The notes under the pieces are model-generated. The model was not told the DNA's origin and did no database searches. It saw only the letters and a program-made list of their open reading frames with translations. A stretch of 13,602 bases of DNA from a bacterium. GTDB lineage: Bacteria; CBDUZB01; JAGLHV01. Below, piece after piece: positions 1 through 6,696 of the stretch (positions within the stretch are counted from its first letter, which is position 1; every line of letters starts with the position of its first letter). The translations under genes and the position numbers were made by a program. The stretch spans positions 1-13,602 of the forward strand of contig JAGLHV010000010.1 in assembly GCA_023143305.1 (NCBI GenBank), given 5' to 3'.

Positions 1-763
1 TGCGAAATTTTTCTTCCCGGAAAAAAACAATTTTGTAAAGTTTATTACATATTTTCCTCTGGTGTTGAACAAATTTAAGGATATTTTTAGGATGAATTTC
101 TATTGGATTTAATAAATTAAAAATTTCCTGTGCTCCCCTGGAAACATTACCATGCCCGGTAATTCCTATAATAAAAGGAGCCAGTTCTTCTTTAAAACCC
201 TGAGTTTTAATCTGATAACCAATTTCCTTTACTGCTTGTTTTACACTTTTCAAGGAAGAATATTTACAAGCCTGTTTAAGAGAAGAAAAAGGATTGCTTC
301 TACCTTGCCATTCTAATTTTCTCCCCAGATAACATAAACTATTAATTGCACCGCATATTCCGGCAAACCTTCCGAAATACACCAGCCGTTTGCCGTATAA
401 ATCAATAATTTTTTCATAATCAATCAAGGTTATTTTTTTTTTAAGGCAGGCATTAAGTAAAGGCATATTCTCCGGCTGACCTTTAATTGTGTGAGAAAAA
501 ACCATATATATTTTATCTTTATATAAATCCCCGACTTGCGGCTCTTTTATACCTAATAAAAGAATTGCTTTTTTAAATTTACTTAAAACTTTTGCTCCTT
601 TTTTTTCATATTCTTTATCTTTAAAAACACGGATTAAGCTGGATTCAACTTCAACACTTATTCCCCGTTTAATTAACCAACCTACATCCAGGGGTGTTAA
701 AGGCGTCCGCCTTTCTCCCTGTTTAGTTTCTTTGAGAATACCAATAGTTAAATTTTTTCTCAT
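1..763 (-). CDS. Lysine-ketoglutarate reductase / saccharopine dehydrogenase-type protein, N-terminal part (cut by window edge)
   Basis: The first 254 codons are present; the gene runs off the left edge, so its end is not visible. The start is an ATG at 763, with AAAGGA just upstream and the preceding gene's TAG 11 bases away. The N-terminus IGILKETKQGERRTPL (about residues 7-22) is the entry motif of the alanine dehydrogenase / saccharopine dehydrogenase superfamily. FSHTIKGQPENMPLL (89-103), LIDYEKI (113-119), RLVYFGRFAG (126-135) and HGNVSRGAQEIF (204-215, the dinucleotide-binding turn) are typical of the lysine-ketoglutarate reductase branch rather than of alanine dehydrogenase. Known members of that branch join or split lysine and 2-oxoglutarate through saccharopine using NAD(P)H. 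The substrate here is not proven. The gene shares a transcript with the membrane protein before it. It is absent from simple ORF lists only because it has no stop inside the window. Confidence 0.85.
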   Translation of the reverse strand, partial: MRKNLTIGILKETKQGERRTPLTPLDVGWLIKRGISVEVESSLIRVFKDKEYEKKGAKVLSKFKKAILLLGIKEPQVGDLYKDKIYMVFSHTIKGQPENMPLLNACLKKKITLIDYEKIIDLYGKRLVYFGRFAGICGAINSLCYLGRKLEWQGRSNPFSSLKQACKYSSLKSVKQAVKEIGYQIKTQGFKEELAPFIIGITGHGNVSRGAQEIFNLLNPIEIHPKNILKFVQHQRKICNKLYKIVFFREEKFR

Positions 764-774
764 TTTTCCTTTAT

Positions 775-1395
775 CTAAAATCTTACCGGGACAAAATTAA
801 TAGCATAAAAAGGATAACTCTTTTCTTTGTCTTTACAAATCTTAACCGAAGCATAAGGCATCCATCCAGGCAAAGATTTAGCTTCATTCAAAACACGGGG
901 GGCTTCAATAAAACCCAACACCCCGCCTAAAAGAATTCCACCTAAATTACCCCAGGCAACACCCATTCCTACGTCATCCCAATCATCACTTGTACTATAA
1001 CTAATAAACCCACTAAACAAACCTATAGTCATTCCCATTAAAGACCCTAACTTCATATCTCTTAAAACCACCGCACCTGTACCCGGACGTGACCGGCTAA
1101 TTTCATAAAGTCCTATTCCTAATCCCAGAACTGTTCCTCCGATTGCTCCATAACTCATATGCCTCACTCCGGTTTTAGAATTTTCTTCTTTACTATCATC
1201 CCTATCCATGATAACTAAATAACCTGTACTGACTCCTGCTAACATTCCTATCAAACATCCCATTTTTCCATAATAAATAACCGATGGTTTTTTTTCTATT
1301 TCCCCACCAAAAAACTGTCCTGCCCGGGCTTGAGGTAAAAAAAGTAAATTAAAACATAATCCGACTAAAAGTAATCCAACAATAATTTTTCTCAT
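775..1395 (-). CDS. Hypothetical glycine-rich membrane protein with signal peptide
   Basis: A 206-residue protein I do not recognise as a named family. It opens with a signal peptide: a basic start, a hydrophobic stretch of about residues 5-20, and a probable signal-peptidase I site after ARA (24-26). Four glycine-patterned hydrophobic segments follow at about 45-62, 82-98, 116-133 and 146-163. They contain repeated small-residue patterns (GxxxG-like) typical of glycine-zipper membrane segments. The acidic, polar loops are MDRDDSKEEN and TSDDWDD. An AAAGGGGAGAA ribosome site precedes the ATG at 1395. It lies 11 bases before the saccharopine-dehydrogenase-type gene and shares its promoter, but nothing in the sequence links the two functions. 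Inner-membrane or envelope location is inferred from the segments. Confidence 0.75.
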   Translation of the reverse strand: MRKIIVGLLLVGLCFNLLFLPQARAGQFFGGEIEKKPSVIYYGKMGCLIGMLAGVSTGYLVIMDRDDSKEENSKTGVRHMSYGAIGGTVLGLGIGLYEISRSRPGTGAVVLRDMKLGSLMGMTIGLFSGFISYSTSDDWDDVGMGVAWGNLGGILLGGVLGFIEAPRVLNEAKSLPGWMPYASVKICKDKEKSYPFYAINFVPVRF

Positions 1396-1443
1396 AAAAC
1401 TTCTCCCCTTTCTAAATAAAAATATTTTATTCCTTCAATATAT

Positions 1444-1472
1444 AGTCTATCTGGACAACTTAAAAAAGTCAA
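1444..1472 (-). promoter_or_regulatory. Sigma-70-type promoter for the 1395/763 gene pair
   Basis: On the minus strand, TTGACT (1472-1467), a 17-base spacer and TAGACT (1449-1444) match the consensus at 5 and 4 of 6 bases. The predicted start lies near 1437, about 40 bases before the ATG at 1395. The -35 box touches the U-tract of the terminator of the upstream operon, so one unit ends where the next begins. Confidence 0.6.
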
Positions 1473-1479
1473 TAAAAAA

Positions 1480-1511
1480 AGTAGTCCGCCACTAAGTATT
1501 GGCGGACTACT
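1480..1511 (-). terminator. Rho-independent terminator of the lipoprotein operon
   Basis: A perfect 12-base-pair stem (1480-1491 with 1500-1511, core GTAGTCCGCC/GGCGGACTAC) encloses an 8-base loop. Read on the minus strand it is followed at once by a run of T (complement of the A-run 1473-1479). It sits 28 bases beyond the stop of the CsgG-like gene. Confidence 0.92.
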
Positions 1512-1538
1512 CAATTATATTTTCAGCACTTTTATGTT

Positions 1539-2480
1539 TTAATACCTATCAATAAGTTTACAAAGATCTCCCCGGGAAGGCAATGTTCCCTTCACCATTT
1601 TAGCCACAGCACCATCTTCTCCAATGTAACTTTCTACCCTGATTACCCCTATTTCTTTTTGAGTACGCCCAATAACCAATCCGGTAACGGGACTAATTAT
1701 TTCTTTGCCTAAATGAAATAATTTTAAAGAAGTACCTATTTCCAATCCCGATTCACGGCCGGCATCAAGGTATATATCCTGATTCATAACTTCCGCCACC
1801 CGGCAAGACCACGGTTTTTTATTTACCTGATAAATAATATTTTCCGTAAACTTTACTATTGCCGACCTCAAGGCATCTCCCTCTAATGTTTCATCATATT
1901 TTGCTTTTGTCCCCATTCCTAAAAATTGGCCTGTTTTTTGTCTGGCCATTCCTTTACCTGAATCCGTATATATAATACGGCCGGTTTCCACATCTACTAC
2001 CCTAATATCTACTGTAGCCTGTGCAATTATTTGTTTACTTTGAATTATCAAATAATCCGAACCGCCTTTTTTTACTCCAAATTGAGAAATACTTCCGGTA
2101 ACTATTGCATTTAATCCTAAAAGTTTTCCTGCTTTTACTATTGTATTGGGATCTATATGCCCGCTAGACTGAAAATTTTGTTCTTCTAAAATTTTTTTAA
2201 TTTTTCCCCTTTCTACCAAGATAAATTTACCGGATTTCCCTAATTCAGTGATAAGAATATCAGAAGCTGCTGTCCCCAATCTCCTTTGTCCATAAGCTGT
2301 TTTATTTTCAAAATCAATAATAGCAACCCTGCGCTTTGGTCCTGTATATTTGGATTCTACCTTTTCCGTCTCTTTGACTGTAATAGTATGGGTTTTTTTC
2401 ACTGCAACCGAAGGGGCACAACCCGAAATTAAAAATCCCAGACTACATCCTGCAATAATAACTTTGCTCAATTTTTTCAT
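1539..2480 (-). CDS. CsgG/HfaB-family outer-membrane lipoprotein
   Basis: A 313-residue lipoprotein. The signal peptide ends in lipobox LISGC with lipidated Cys21. Residues about 50-220 match the CsgG family: VAIIDFENKT (52-61), SDILITELGKSGKFILVERGKIKKIL, a GLNAIVTGSI strand, a VDIRVVDVETGRIIYT strand, and a following helix. In CsgG this fold forms an oligomeric outer-membrane secretion pore, and many relatives are envelope lipoproteins without curli. The C-terminal 80 residues (GRESGLEIGTSLKLF ... GVIRVESYIGEDGAVAKMV) look like the small beta domain found at the end of FlgT-like proteins. An AGGAGG site precedes the ATG at 2480. It follows the GNA1162-like lipoprotein by 50 bases, a pairing common in other genomes. 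No curli subunit gene is nearby, so calling it csgG would overstate its function. Confidence 0.88.
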   Translation of the reverse strand: MKKLSKVIIAGCSLGFLISGCAPSVAVKKTHTITVKETEKVESKYTGPKRRVAIIDFENKTAYGQRRLGTAASDILITELGKSGKFILVERGKIKKILEEQNFQSSGHIDPNTIVKAGKLLGLNAIVTGSISQFGVKKGGSDYLIIQSKQIIAQATVDIRVVDVETGRIIYTDSGKGMARQKTGQFLGMGTKAKYDETLEGDALRSAIVKFTENIIYQVNKKPWSCRVAEVMNQDIYLDAGRESGLEIGTSLKLFHLGKEIISPVTGLVIGRTQKEIGVIRVESYIGEDGAVAKMVKGTLPSRGDLCKLIDRY

Positions 2481-2530
2481 CTTTTCCTCCTTTATTTTAT
2501 TTAACTTTTCAAAAAATTTTAATTTATTAT

Positions 2531-3169
2531 TTACCAGTTGTTAGGCGGAAATGTTCTCAACACCCTTCCTACTACTTTTATTGTTTCTTCCCGGAGAGGA
2601 AAAGAGAATAATTTTTCCTTTGCTTTTTCTTTTAATTGCTCAGCAAATGCTTCCCCTACTTTTTCAAAAACAATTTTGGTGCGTGAAGCCTTTTTCTCCT
2701 TATGCCAGACTACTGCGCCTGTTTTGGCATTAACCAGCTTAAATTCAGCTCTTACCAGCCTTTTCATATAAACCCCAGCGGTAATATAAGAAAAATCTAT
2801 TAATTCCCCGTAAATAATGCCATCAACATTAAGACTTTTGCCTAATTCCTCAATAGGAATGGTAGGCAATTGTCCGGCATCAATTATCCCTTTACCGGCA
2901 AGTATTGTATCTATTTCTTTTAAAGGCTTTACAATATATCCCCTTTTTCTGCTTAGTCCCCTATTAAAAATTTTCCTCAACCTTTCAGGAGCATCCAGAT
3001 CATTTGACTGATTAGTGAAAGGCAATACCGCTATAGTTTTAGGGGGCAGAACAGGGGTTATCTGAACAGGCCTTCTGGGAGAAACAGTACAAGCAGAGAT
3101 AAAAGATAAAATAAAAACACCTATTATTAACGATTTAAACTCTTTTTTAACAGCTTTGATAGTTTCCAT
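2531..3169 (-). CDS. GNA1162 / DUF799-family lipoprotein
   Basis: A 212-residue lipoprotein with a lipobox ending in Cys27 (FISAC). The mature part has the features of the GNA1162 (DUF799) family: KTIAVLPFTNQSNDLDAPERLR near residues 44-65, then DAGQLPTIPIEELGKSLNVDGIIYGELIDFSY (97-128), then a strand with VNAKTGAVVWHKEKKASR. The family shares a fold with TolB-like or CsgG-like assembly factors. It is best known as a surface or periplasmic lipoprotein of unknown biochemical role in Neisseria. The start at 3169 is preceded by AAGGGAA. The gene leads a two-gene unit with the CsgG-like lipoprotein, from the promoter at 3207-3236. Many other genomes carry a third small lipoprotein (DUF4810) in this cluster. 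No such ORF is visible here. Confidence 0.85.
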   Translation of the reverse strand: METIKAVKKEFKSLIIGVFILSFISACTVSPRRPVQITPVLPPKTIAVLPFTNQSNDLDAPERLRKIFNRGLSRKRGYIVKPLKEIDTILAGKGIIDAGQLPTIPIEELGKSLNVDGIIYGELIDFSYITAGVYMKRLVRAEFKLVNAKTGAVVWHKEKKASRTKIVFEKVGEAFAEQLKEKAKEKLFSFPLREETIKVVGRVLRTFPPNNW

Positions 3170-3206
3170 AAATATTCCCTTCGCTGTTCAAATTTTTATT
3201 TCATTA

Positions 3207-3236
3207 ATAATACTCCACCTTTCCCTTTAATGTCAA
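3207..3236 (-). promoter_or_regulatory. Strong sigma-70-type promoter for the GNA1162-CsgG lipoprotein operon
   Basis: On the minus strand, TTGACA (3236-3231, perfect -35), an 18-base spacer and TATTAT (3212-3207, 5 of 6) predict transcription from about 3200, roughly 30 bases before the ATG at 3169. This separates the operon from the thioesterase gene upstream. Confidence 0.8.
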
Positions 3237-3290
3237 GGTAAAATATCAAGAATCAAAAAATAGAACTTTTAAAATCATTTCATTTATTAG

Positions 3291-3686
3291 TTATTTCGGC
3301 AATAAATTAGATAATTTAATTACAAAATCTTCTGAAAGCTTTTTCAATTTCCATTTTTCATTCAAACAAACCATTTTTACCTTTCCTTTAACAATAAGCT
3401 TTCCGTCTTCCTTGTTTTTTATTATATTTTCTAATTCAAAAGCTGCTTTACTCAGGGAAACCAAATTTGTTTCTACTTCTAACAAATCCCCATATCTTGC
3501 AGGATATTTATAATTCACTTCTGCTTTAACCACGGTAAAAAAAATATTTTTTTCCATATATTCCAACACATCTATTCCTATTTCGCGGAGATATTCAGTT
3601 CTCGCTCTTTCAAAATATTTCAAATAATTAGCATAATAAACTACTCCACCCGTATCAGTATCTTCATAATAAATCCTGATTTGCAT
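3291..3686 (-). CDS. ybgC: YbgC/FadM-family acyl-CoA thioesterase (hot-dog fold)
   Basis: A 131-residue protein, the normal length of this family. The N-terminus carries the 4-hydroxybenzoyl-CoA-thioesterase-type active-site motif YYEDTDTGGVVYYANYLKYF (6-25). Its second aspartate, Asp11, matches the catalytic aspartate of E. coli YbgC. FERARTEYLREIGID follows on the central hot-dog helix. The strands VVKAEVNYKYPARYGDLLEVET and GKVKMVCLNEKWK complete the fold. YbgC enzymes hydrolyse acyl-CoA thioesters in the cytoplasm and in proteobacteria are tied to phospholipid metabolism and the Tol-Pal operon. No tol genes are next to it here. A perfect AGGAGG lies 5 bases before the ATG at 3686, and the gene has its own promoter. 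The gene symbol rests on family membership only. Confidence 0.9.
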   Translation of the reverse strand: MQIRIYYEDTDTGGVVYYANYLKYFERARTEYLREIGIDVLEYMEKNIFFTVVKAEVNYKYPARYGDLLEVETNLVSLSKAAFELENIIKNKEDGKLIVKGKVKMVCLNEKWKLKKLSEDFVIKLSNLLPK

Positions 3687-3731
3687 TTTTATCCTCCTGC
3701 CATTTAAAATAAATGTTTAGATATTAATTGT

Positions 3732-3760
3732 ATTATATATAATATCTTTTCTTTTTTCAA
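3732..3760 (-). promoter_or_regulatory. Sigma-70-type promoter for the thioesterase gene
   Basis: On the minus strand, TTGAAA (3760-3755), a 17-base spacer and a perfect TATAAT (3737-3732) predict a start near 3725, about 40 bases ahead of the ATG at 3686. An overlapping alternative, TTTACA with TATTAT at 17 bases, lies 7 bases further upstream. Confidence 0.65.
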
Positions 3761-4065
3761 ATGTAAAATAATTATATGCTCTTTAGAAGAAAGTGTAATA
3801 TTCTTTCGGATTTTAAAAATAAAAGGGGGGTTCGTAAATAATATGTAGAAACTGTTCGATTATTGCTCATTAAAAAATCCTGAGTATAATCCAATGAAAG
3901 TATTACGATAATAAGATTTAATAAAAACAAAAAATGTTTCTTTCTAAATGCGTACTTTTACCCTTTGGGAACGCAAAAACAAGCCTTTTATTTTACCTAT
4001 AGAAAAGAATATGCTTAAAAATGAAATTTAGAATAAATATTGATACTCCCTTTTTTAAATACTTC
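3761..4065. other. Intergenic stretch without a recognisable gene
   Basis: About 300 AT-rich bases lie between divergent promoters. I see no ORF with a ribosome site. Visible oddities are a six-G run at 3825-3830, a perfect TATAAT at 3885-3890 with a weak TTGCTC box 16 bases upstream, and an inverted repeat TGCGT/ACGCA (3949-3953 with 3970-3974) enclosing CCCTTTGGG. These could belong to a small RNA or be chance. Confidence 0.4.
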
Positions 4066-4094
4066 TTGACTAATTAAAACTTTTTCTTTACAAT
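4066..4094 (+). promoter_or_regulatory. Sigma-70-type promoter for the STAS-HATPase / TPR unit
   Basis: TTGACT (4066-4071), exactly 17 bases, then TACAAT (4089-4094) give 5 of 6 matches in each box. The predicted transcription start is near 4101, leaving a leader of about 75 bases before the ATG at 4177. Confidence 0.8.
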
Positions 4095-4164
4095 GATTTA
4101 TATAGTTCAAAAAATGAAATTATTTTCGGGATTATTTTAGAAATTATTAAATCTTAAAAACTTA

Positions 4165-4170
4165 GAGGTG
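4165..4170 (+). promoter_or_regulatory. Ribosome binding site that fixes the start at 4177
   Basis: GAGGTG at 4165-4170 lies six bases before ATG 4177. The in-frame GTG at 4168 is part of this site, so it is unlikely to be the start even though it would lengthen the protein by three residues. Confidence 0.8.
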
Positions 4171-4176
4171 AATAAA

Positions 4177-5223
4177 ATGTCTATACTTAATGTGCAACGC
4201 AAAATAGAACAATTAAATGAAGATGAACAATTAGCAACTTTAGCTTTAGAGGGATTTATCGATACATCAACTACTCCTCAACTAAGAAAGGAATTTGACA
4301 ATCTTGTAAACGATAAATTTTATAATATAATCGCAGATTTTGAAAAAATATCCTATCTCAGCAGTACCGGCATAGGAGTTTTTATCGAATTTATCGGAAC
4401 TATTAAAGAAAATCAGGGAAATATTTTAATAATCAAAGTTTCCGATAAAATTAAAAAAGTTTTCAACATGGCCGGTATTGAAAAAATAATTAAACTTTTT
4501 CCTACAAAAGAAACAGCTAAAGAAGCATTAATTGCAGAAAAACAAGCATTGAAAGAAAAAAGTAGTGCCTCTAAATTAATTCAATTTCCTTTCAAAAGTG
4601 AATGTCCTTTTTGCAAACAAATTTCCTGGATCCCTCAAGCTGATATTCTGCGTTGTCCTAAATGCGAACAAATTTTTTATATCAATAAGCAAGGACATAT
4701 TACGCTTTTAAAAAAATCAGATAAAACACAAGAAGCAATAAATAAATATAAATTCACTCTCAAAATACCCAGCAATATTAACTATCTTAATCATGTGCGC
4801 CTTTTTTTAACAGGATTACTTAGAGAAGAAAAAATCACAGAAGAAATAACAAACGACATAGAGTTAGCCGTAGATGAAGCTCTTTCTAATATTGTAGAAC
4901 ATGCCTACAATTTTGAAAAACACCATGTTATTGACCTTGCTTTTTATATTATACCGAACTCCTGTTTTGTTATCACGATCAGAGATAAAGGAAAGTCTCT
5001 TAATACCATTTTACACAGATTAAAAAGCGGGCTTATAAACGACACAGTCCCTATTCATCAGGAAAGAGGGCGGGGATTTTATATTATGAATAAAACTATG
5101 GACAAAATAGATTATCAATCAGTTACAAATTTTGGCAACGAACTAACAATGGTTAAACATTTTGCAGAAACCAAAAACAATTCGGATACATCTTCGGATA
5201 CATCTAAAGAAACGGGGATTTAA
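4177..5223 (+). CDS. STAS - zinc ribbon - RsbW-like HATPase fusion regulator
   Basis: A 348-residue protein joining both halves of a partner-switch. Residues about 4-115 form a STAS (anti-anti-sigma) domain. Its loop YLSSTGIGVF (60-69) aligns with the phosphorylated loop of RsbV/SpoIIAA, which makes Ser63 the likely phosphosite. Residues 143-163 hold a zinc ribbon of the CxxC-x13-CxxC type (C143, C146, C160, C163). Residues about 192-330 form an RsbW/SpoIIAB-type HATPase with an N-box ELAVDEALSNIVEHAY (229-244, Asn238), a G1 motif IRDKGKS (268-274) and a G2 motif ERGRGFYIM (296-304). In known systems the kinase phosphorylates the STAS serine and holds a sigma factor or another output protein. 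Here kinase and substrate are on one chain, so phosphorylation may occur in cis or between subunits. No sigma factor or PP2C phosphatase gene is in the window. The TPR gene begins 4 bases after its stop. Confidence 0.88.
   Translation: MSILNVQRKIEQLNEDEQLATLALEGFIDTSTTPQLRKEFDNLVNDKFYNIIADFEKISYLSSTGIGVFIEFIGTIKENQGNILIIKVSDKIKKVFNMAGIEKIIKLFPTKETAKEALIAEKQALKEKSSASKLIQFPFKSECPFCKQISWIPQADILRCPKCEQIFYINKQGHITLLKKSDKTQEAINKYKFTLKIPSNINYLNHVRLFLTGLLREEKITEEITNDIELAVDEALSNIVEHAYNFEKHHVIDLAFYIIPNSCFVITIRDKGKSLNTILHRLKSGLINDTVPIHQERGRGFYIMNKTMDKIDYQSVTNFGNELTMVKHFAETKNNSDTSSDTSKETGI
5181..5204 (+). repeat. Exact 12-base tandem duplication in the 3' end of the STAS-HATPase gene
   Basis: TTCGGATACATC occurs twice head to tail (5181-5192 and 5193-5204). 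It encodes the repeat SDTS-SDTS in the polar tail of the protein, after the HATPase domain has ended. The lack of any difference suggests a recent slippage event. Confidence 0.9.
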
Positions 5224-5227
5224 AAAC

Positions 5228-6652
5228 ATGGAAAATACAATTTCTCCTGCAATTCAACAACTTATTTCTTCAGCTGAATTATTAGAAAAAGATAATAAAA
5301 CAAACGAGTCTTTTTTAAAATACGAAGAAGCAATAGATGCTCTTTTAATTCTTGATAATGAGGTTGAAATAAAAGACCTTTATGAAAAAATCACTTATCT
5401 TGATTCTAATCAATTAACCGATTCAACATTAAAAAAACGACAAATGGTATTCATTAATATTATACACGCAGAAAAACTTTATCAGGAAGAACAAATTGAC
5501 GGAGCTCTGAAAATACTGGAAAAAACTAAAAAAGAACATCCCAACAATCCCGAAATATTAGCCAAGTTAGGCTTAATTTATGAAAGACAGAGTCAAAAAG
5601 AAAAAGCGATAGAAAACTATTTTACAGCCGCAGAATATTATCATAATCACCAGTTTTTAAAAAAAGCATATTACTTTGCTCAGAAAGCAAAACATATCAG
5701 TCCTCAACGAAATGACATAAAAATTCTTCTCGCGGAAATTCATATAAAAGATAATTCAAAAGAAGAAGCACGAAAAGAATTAATTGACCTAGTTAAAAAT
5801 TTTGTTCGTCAAAATGCCTTTGATGAAGCACTAAAATACGTTCAAAAAGCACTTCAAGTTGACGGGGTTGAAACTCTTTATTTAGAGGCTGTCATTTGGT
5901 TTCATAAAGGATTATCGGAGGCAGCCGAACAGAAATTCAAACTGGTAACCAGATTAAAAGGAGGACATTTTGGTTCACTTTGTTATTTAGGCGAAATATA
6001 TTTACGCCAAAACCAGTTTCAAGAAGCATTTAATGCTTATCAAAAAGCATTTACACTTCGTCCCTGGGATACTAAAATTTATCACAAATTAGCAGAAATT
6101 AACTTACAAAAAGAAGAACACAATTTAGATCCTGAAGAAAAATCAAAAATAAAATCGACCAGTGCATTTTCTCCGGGTAAAACAGAAGATTCTCTTTTGC
6201 CGTTTGATTCCTCTTCCCCAATTTCTCCTGATGAAGAAAAAACTGTTTCTCTTGAGGAAACACAAACGTATTCAATTGAATCTGAAATAGCAATGAAACA
6301 AAGTATATTTCTTCCCGAAATAATAGCGTTATATGAATTTGTTATTAACCTGGACTCCGAAAATGAAGAAACGAAGAAAAAACTGCAAGCATTAAAAACA
6401 TTCCAAAAAGAAAAAGAAAAACAAAAAAAAGAAATTGATAAAAAACCCACAATTATTGATAAGAACTTTGAAAATGAATTTTGGCCATTAAACATTATCG
6501 AGGTTGCTGAGTTTCCCTCTTTAATTAAAGAAGTTATTAATTTATACCGCTCTTTCCTGAAAAACTCTTCAAATAACGAATTATTAAACAGGCTAAATAA
6601 AGTTCAGTTATTAAGTAATAAGCGGTACTTAGATATAAAAATAAATTCTTAA
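5228..6652 (+). CDS. Tetratricopeptide-repeat (TPR) protein
   Basis: A 474-residue protein with TPR-like helix pairs. The clearest units lie at about 77-105 (AEKLYQEEQIDGALKILEK), 108-137 (LAKLGLIYERQSQKEKAIENY), 141-158, 193-212 (AFDEALKYVQKALQ) and 248-280 (LCYLGEIYLRQNQFQEAFNAYQKAFTL...). A Ser/Glu/Asp-rich, probably disordered stretch (300-355) follows. A shorter helical region (356-400) contains a lysine/glutamate-rich segment, then comes a C-terminal segment without a recognised domain. There is no signal peptide, so it is cytoplasmic. The ATG at 5228 is preferred: it follows the previous stop by 4 bases and has GGGG about 10 bases upstream. A longer frame open back to 5162 would overlap the preceding gene and lacks support. 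TPRs bind proteins, so a scaffold or partner role beside the STAS-HATPase protein is likely, but this is inference. Confidence 0.83.
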   Translation: MENTISPAIQQLISSAELLEKDNKTNESFLKYEEAIDALLILDNEVEIKDLYEKITYLDSNQLTDSTLKKRQMVFINIIHAEKLYQEEQIDGALKILEKTKKEHPNNPEILAKLGLIYERQSQKEKAIENYFTAAEYYHNHQFLKKAYYFAQKAKHISPQRNDIKILLAEIHIKDNSKEEARKELIDLVKNFVRQNAFDEALKYVQKALQVDGVETLYLEAVIWFHKGLSEAAEQKFKLVTRLKGGHFGSLCYLGEIYLRQNQFQEAFNAYQKAFTLRPWDTKIYHKLAEINLQKEEHNLDPEEKSKIKSTSAFSPGKTEDSLLPFDSSSPISPDEEKTVSLEETQTYSIESEIAMKQSIFLPEIIALYEFVINLDSENEETKKKLQALKTFQKEKEKQKKEIDKKPTIIDKNFENEFWPLNIIEVAEFPSLIKEVINLYRSFLKNSSNNELLNRLNKVQLLSNKRYLDIKINS

Positions 6653-6696
6653 AAATTAATTATTTTAAATTTAAAACCGGTGGGTTTAAAAAAAAT

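Noticed and set aside
1539..3169. Curli secretion operon
   Set aside because: Only a CsgG-family pore-like lipoprotein is present; there are no csgA, csgB, csgE or csgF-like genes in the window.
3291..3686. Tol-Pal operon start
   Set aside because: The thioesterase gene is followed by an independent promoter and lipoprotein genes; no tolQ, tolR, tolA, tolB or pal is present.
5162..5227. N-terminal extension of the TPR protein to an ATG at 5162
   Set aside because: It would overlap the 3' end of the preceding gene in another frame. The encoded residues are a repeat artefact and no ribosome site supports it.
6082..6495. 137-codon minus-strand open frame
   Set aside because: It lies antisense inside the TPR gene. 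Its serine/phenylalanine-rich sequence is the mirror of the lysine/glutamate-rich part of that gene, and it has no ribosome site.
6669..6691. Possible terminator between the convergent TPR gene and the unknown-function gene
   Set aside because: The stem (AAACC/GGTTT with a bulge) is weak and A/T-rich, and no U-tract follows it on either strand.
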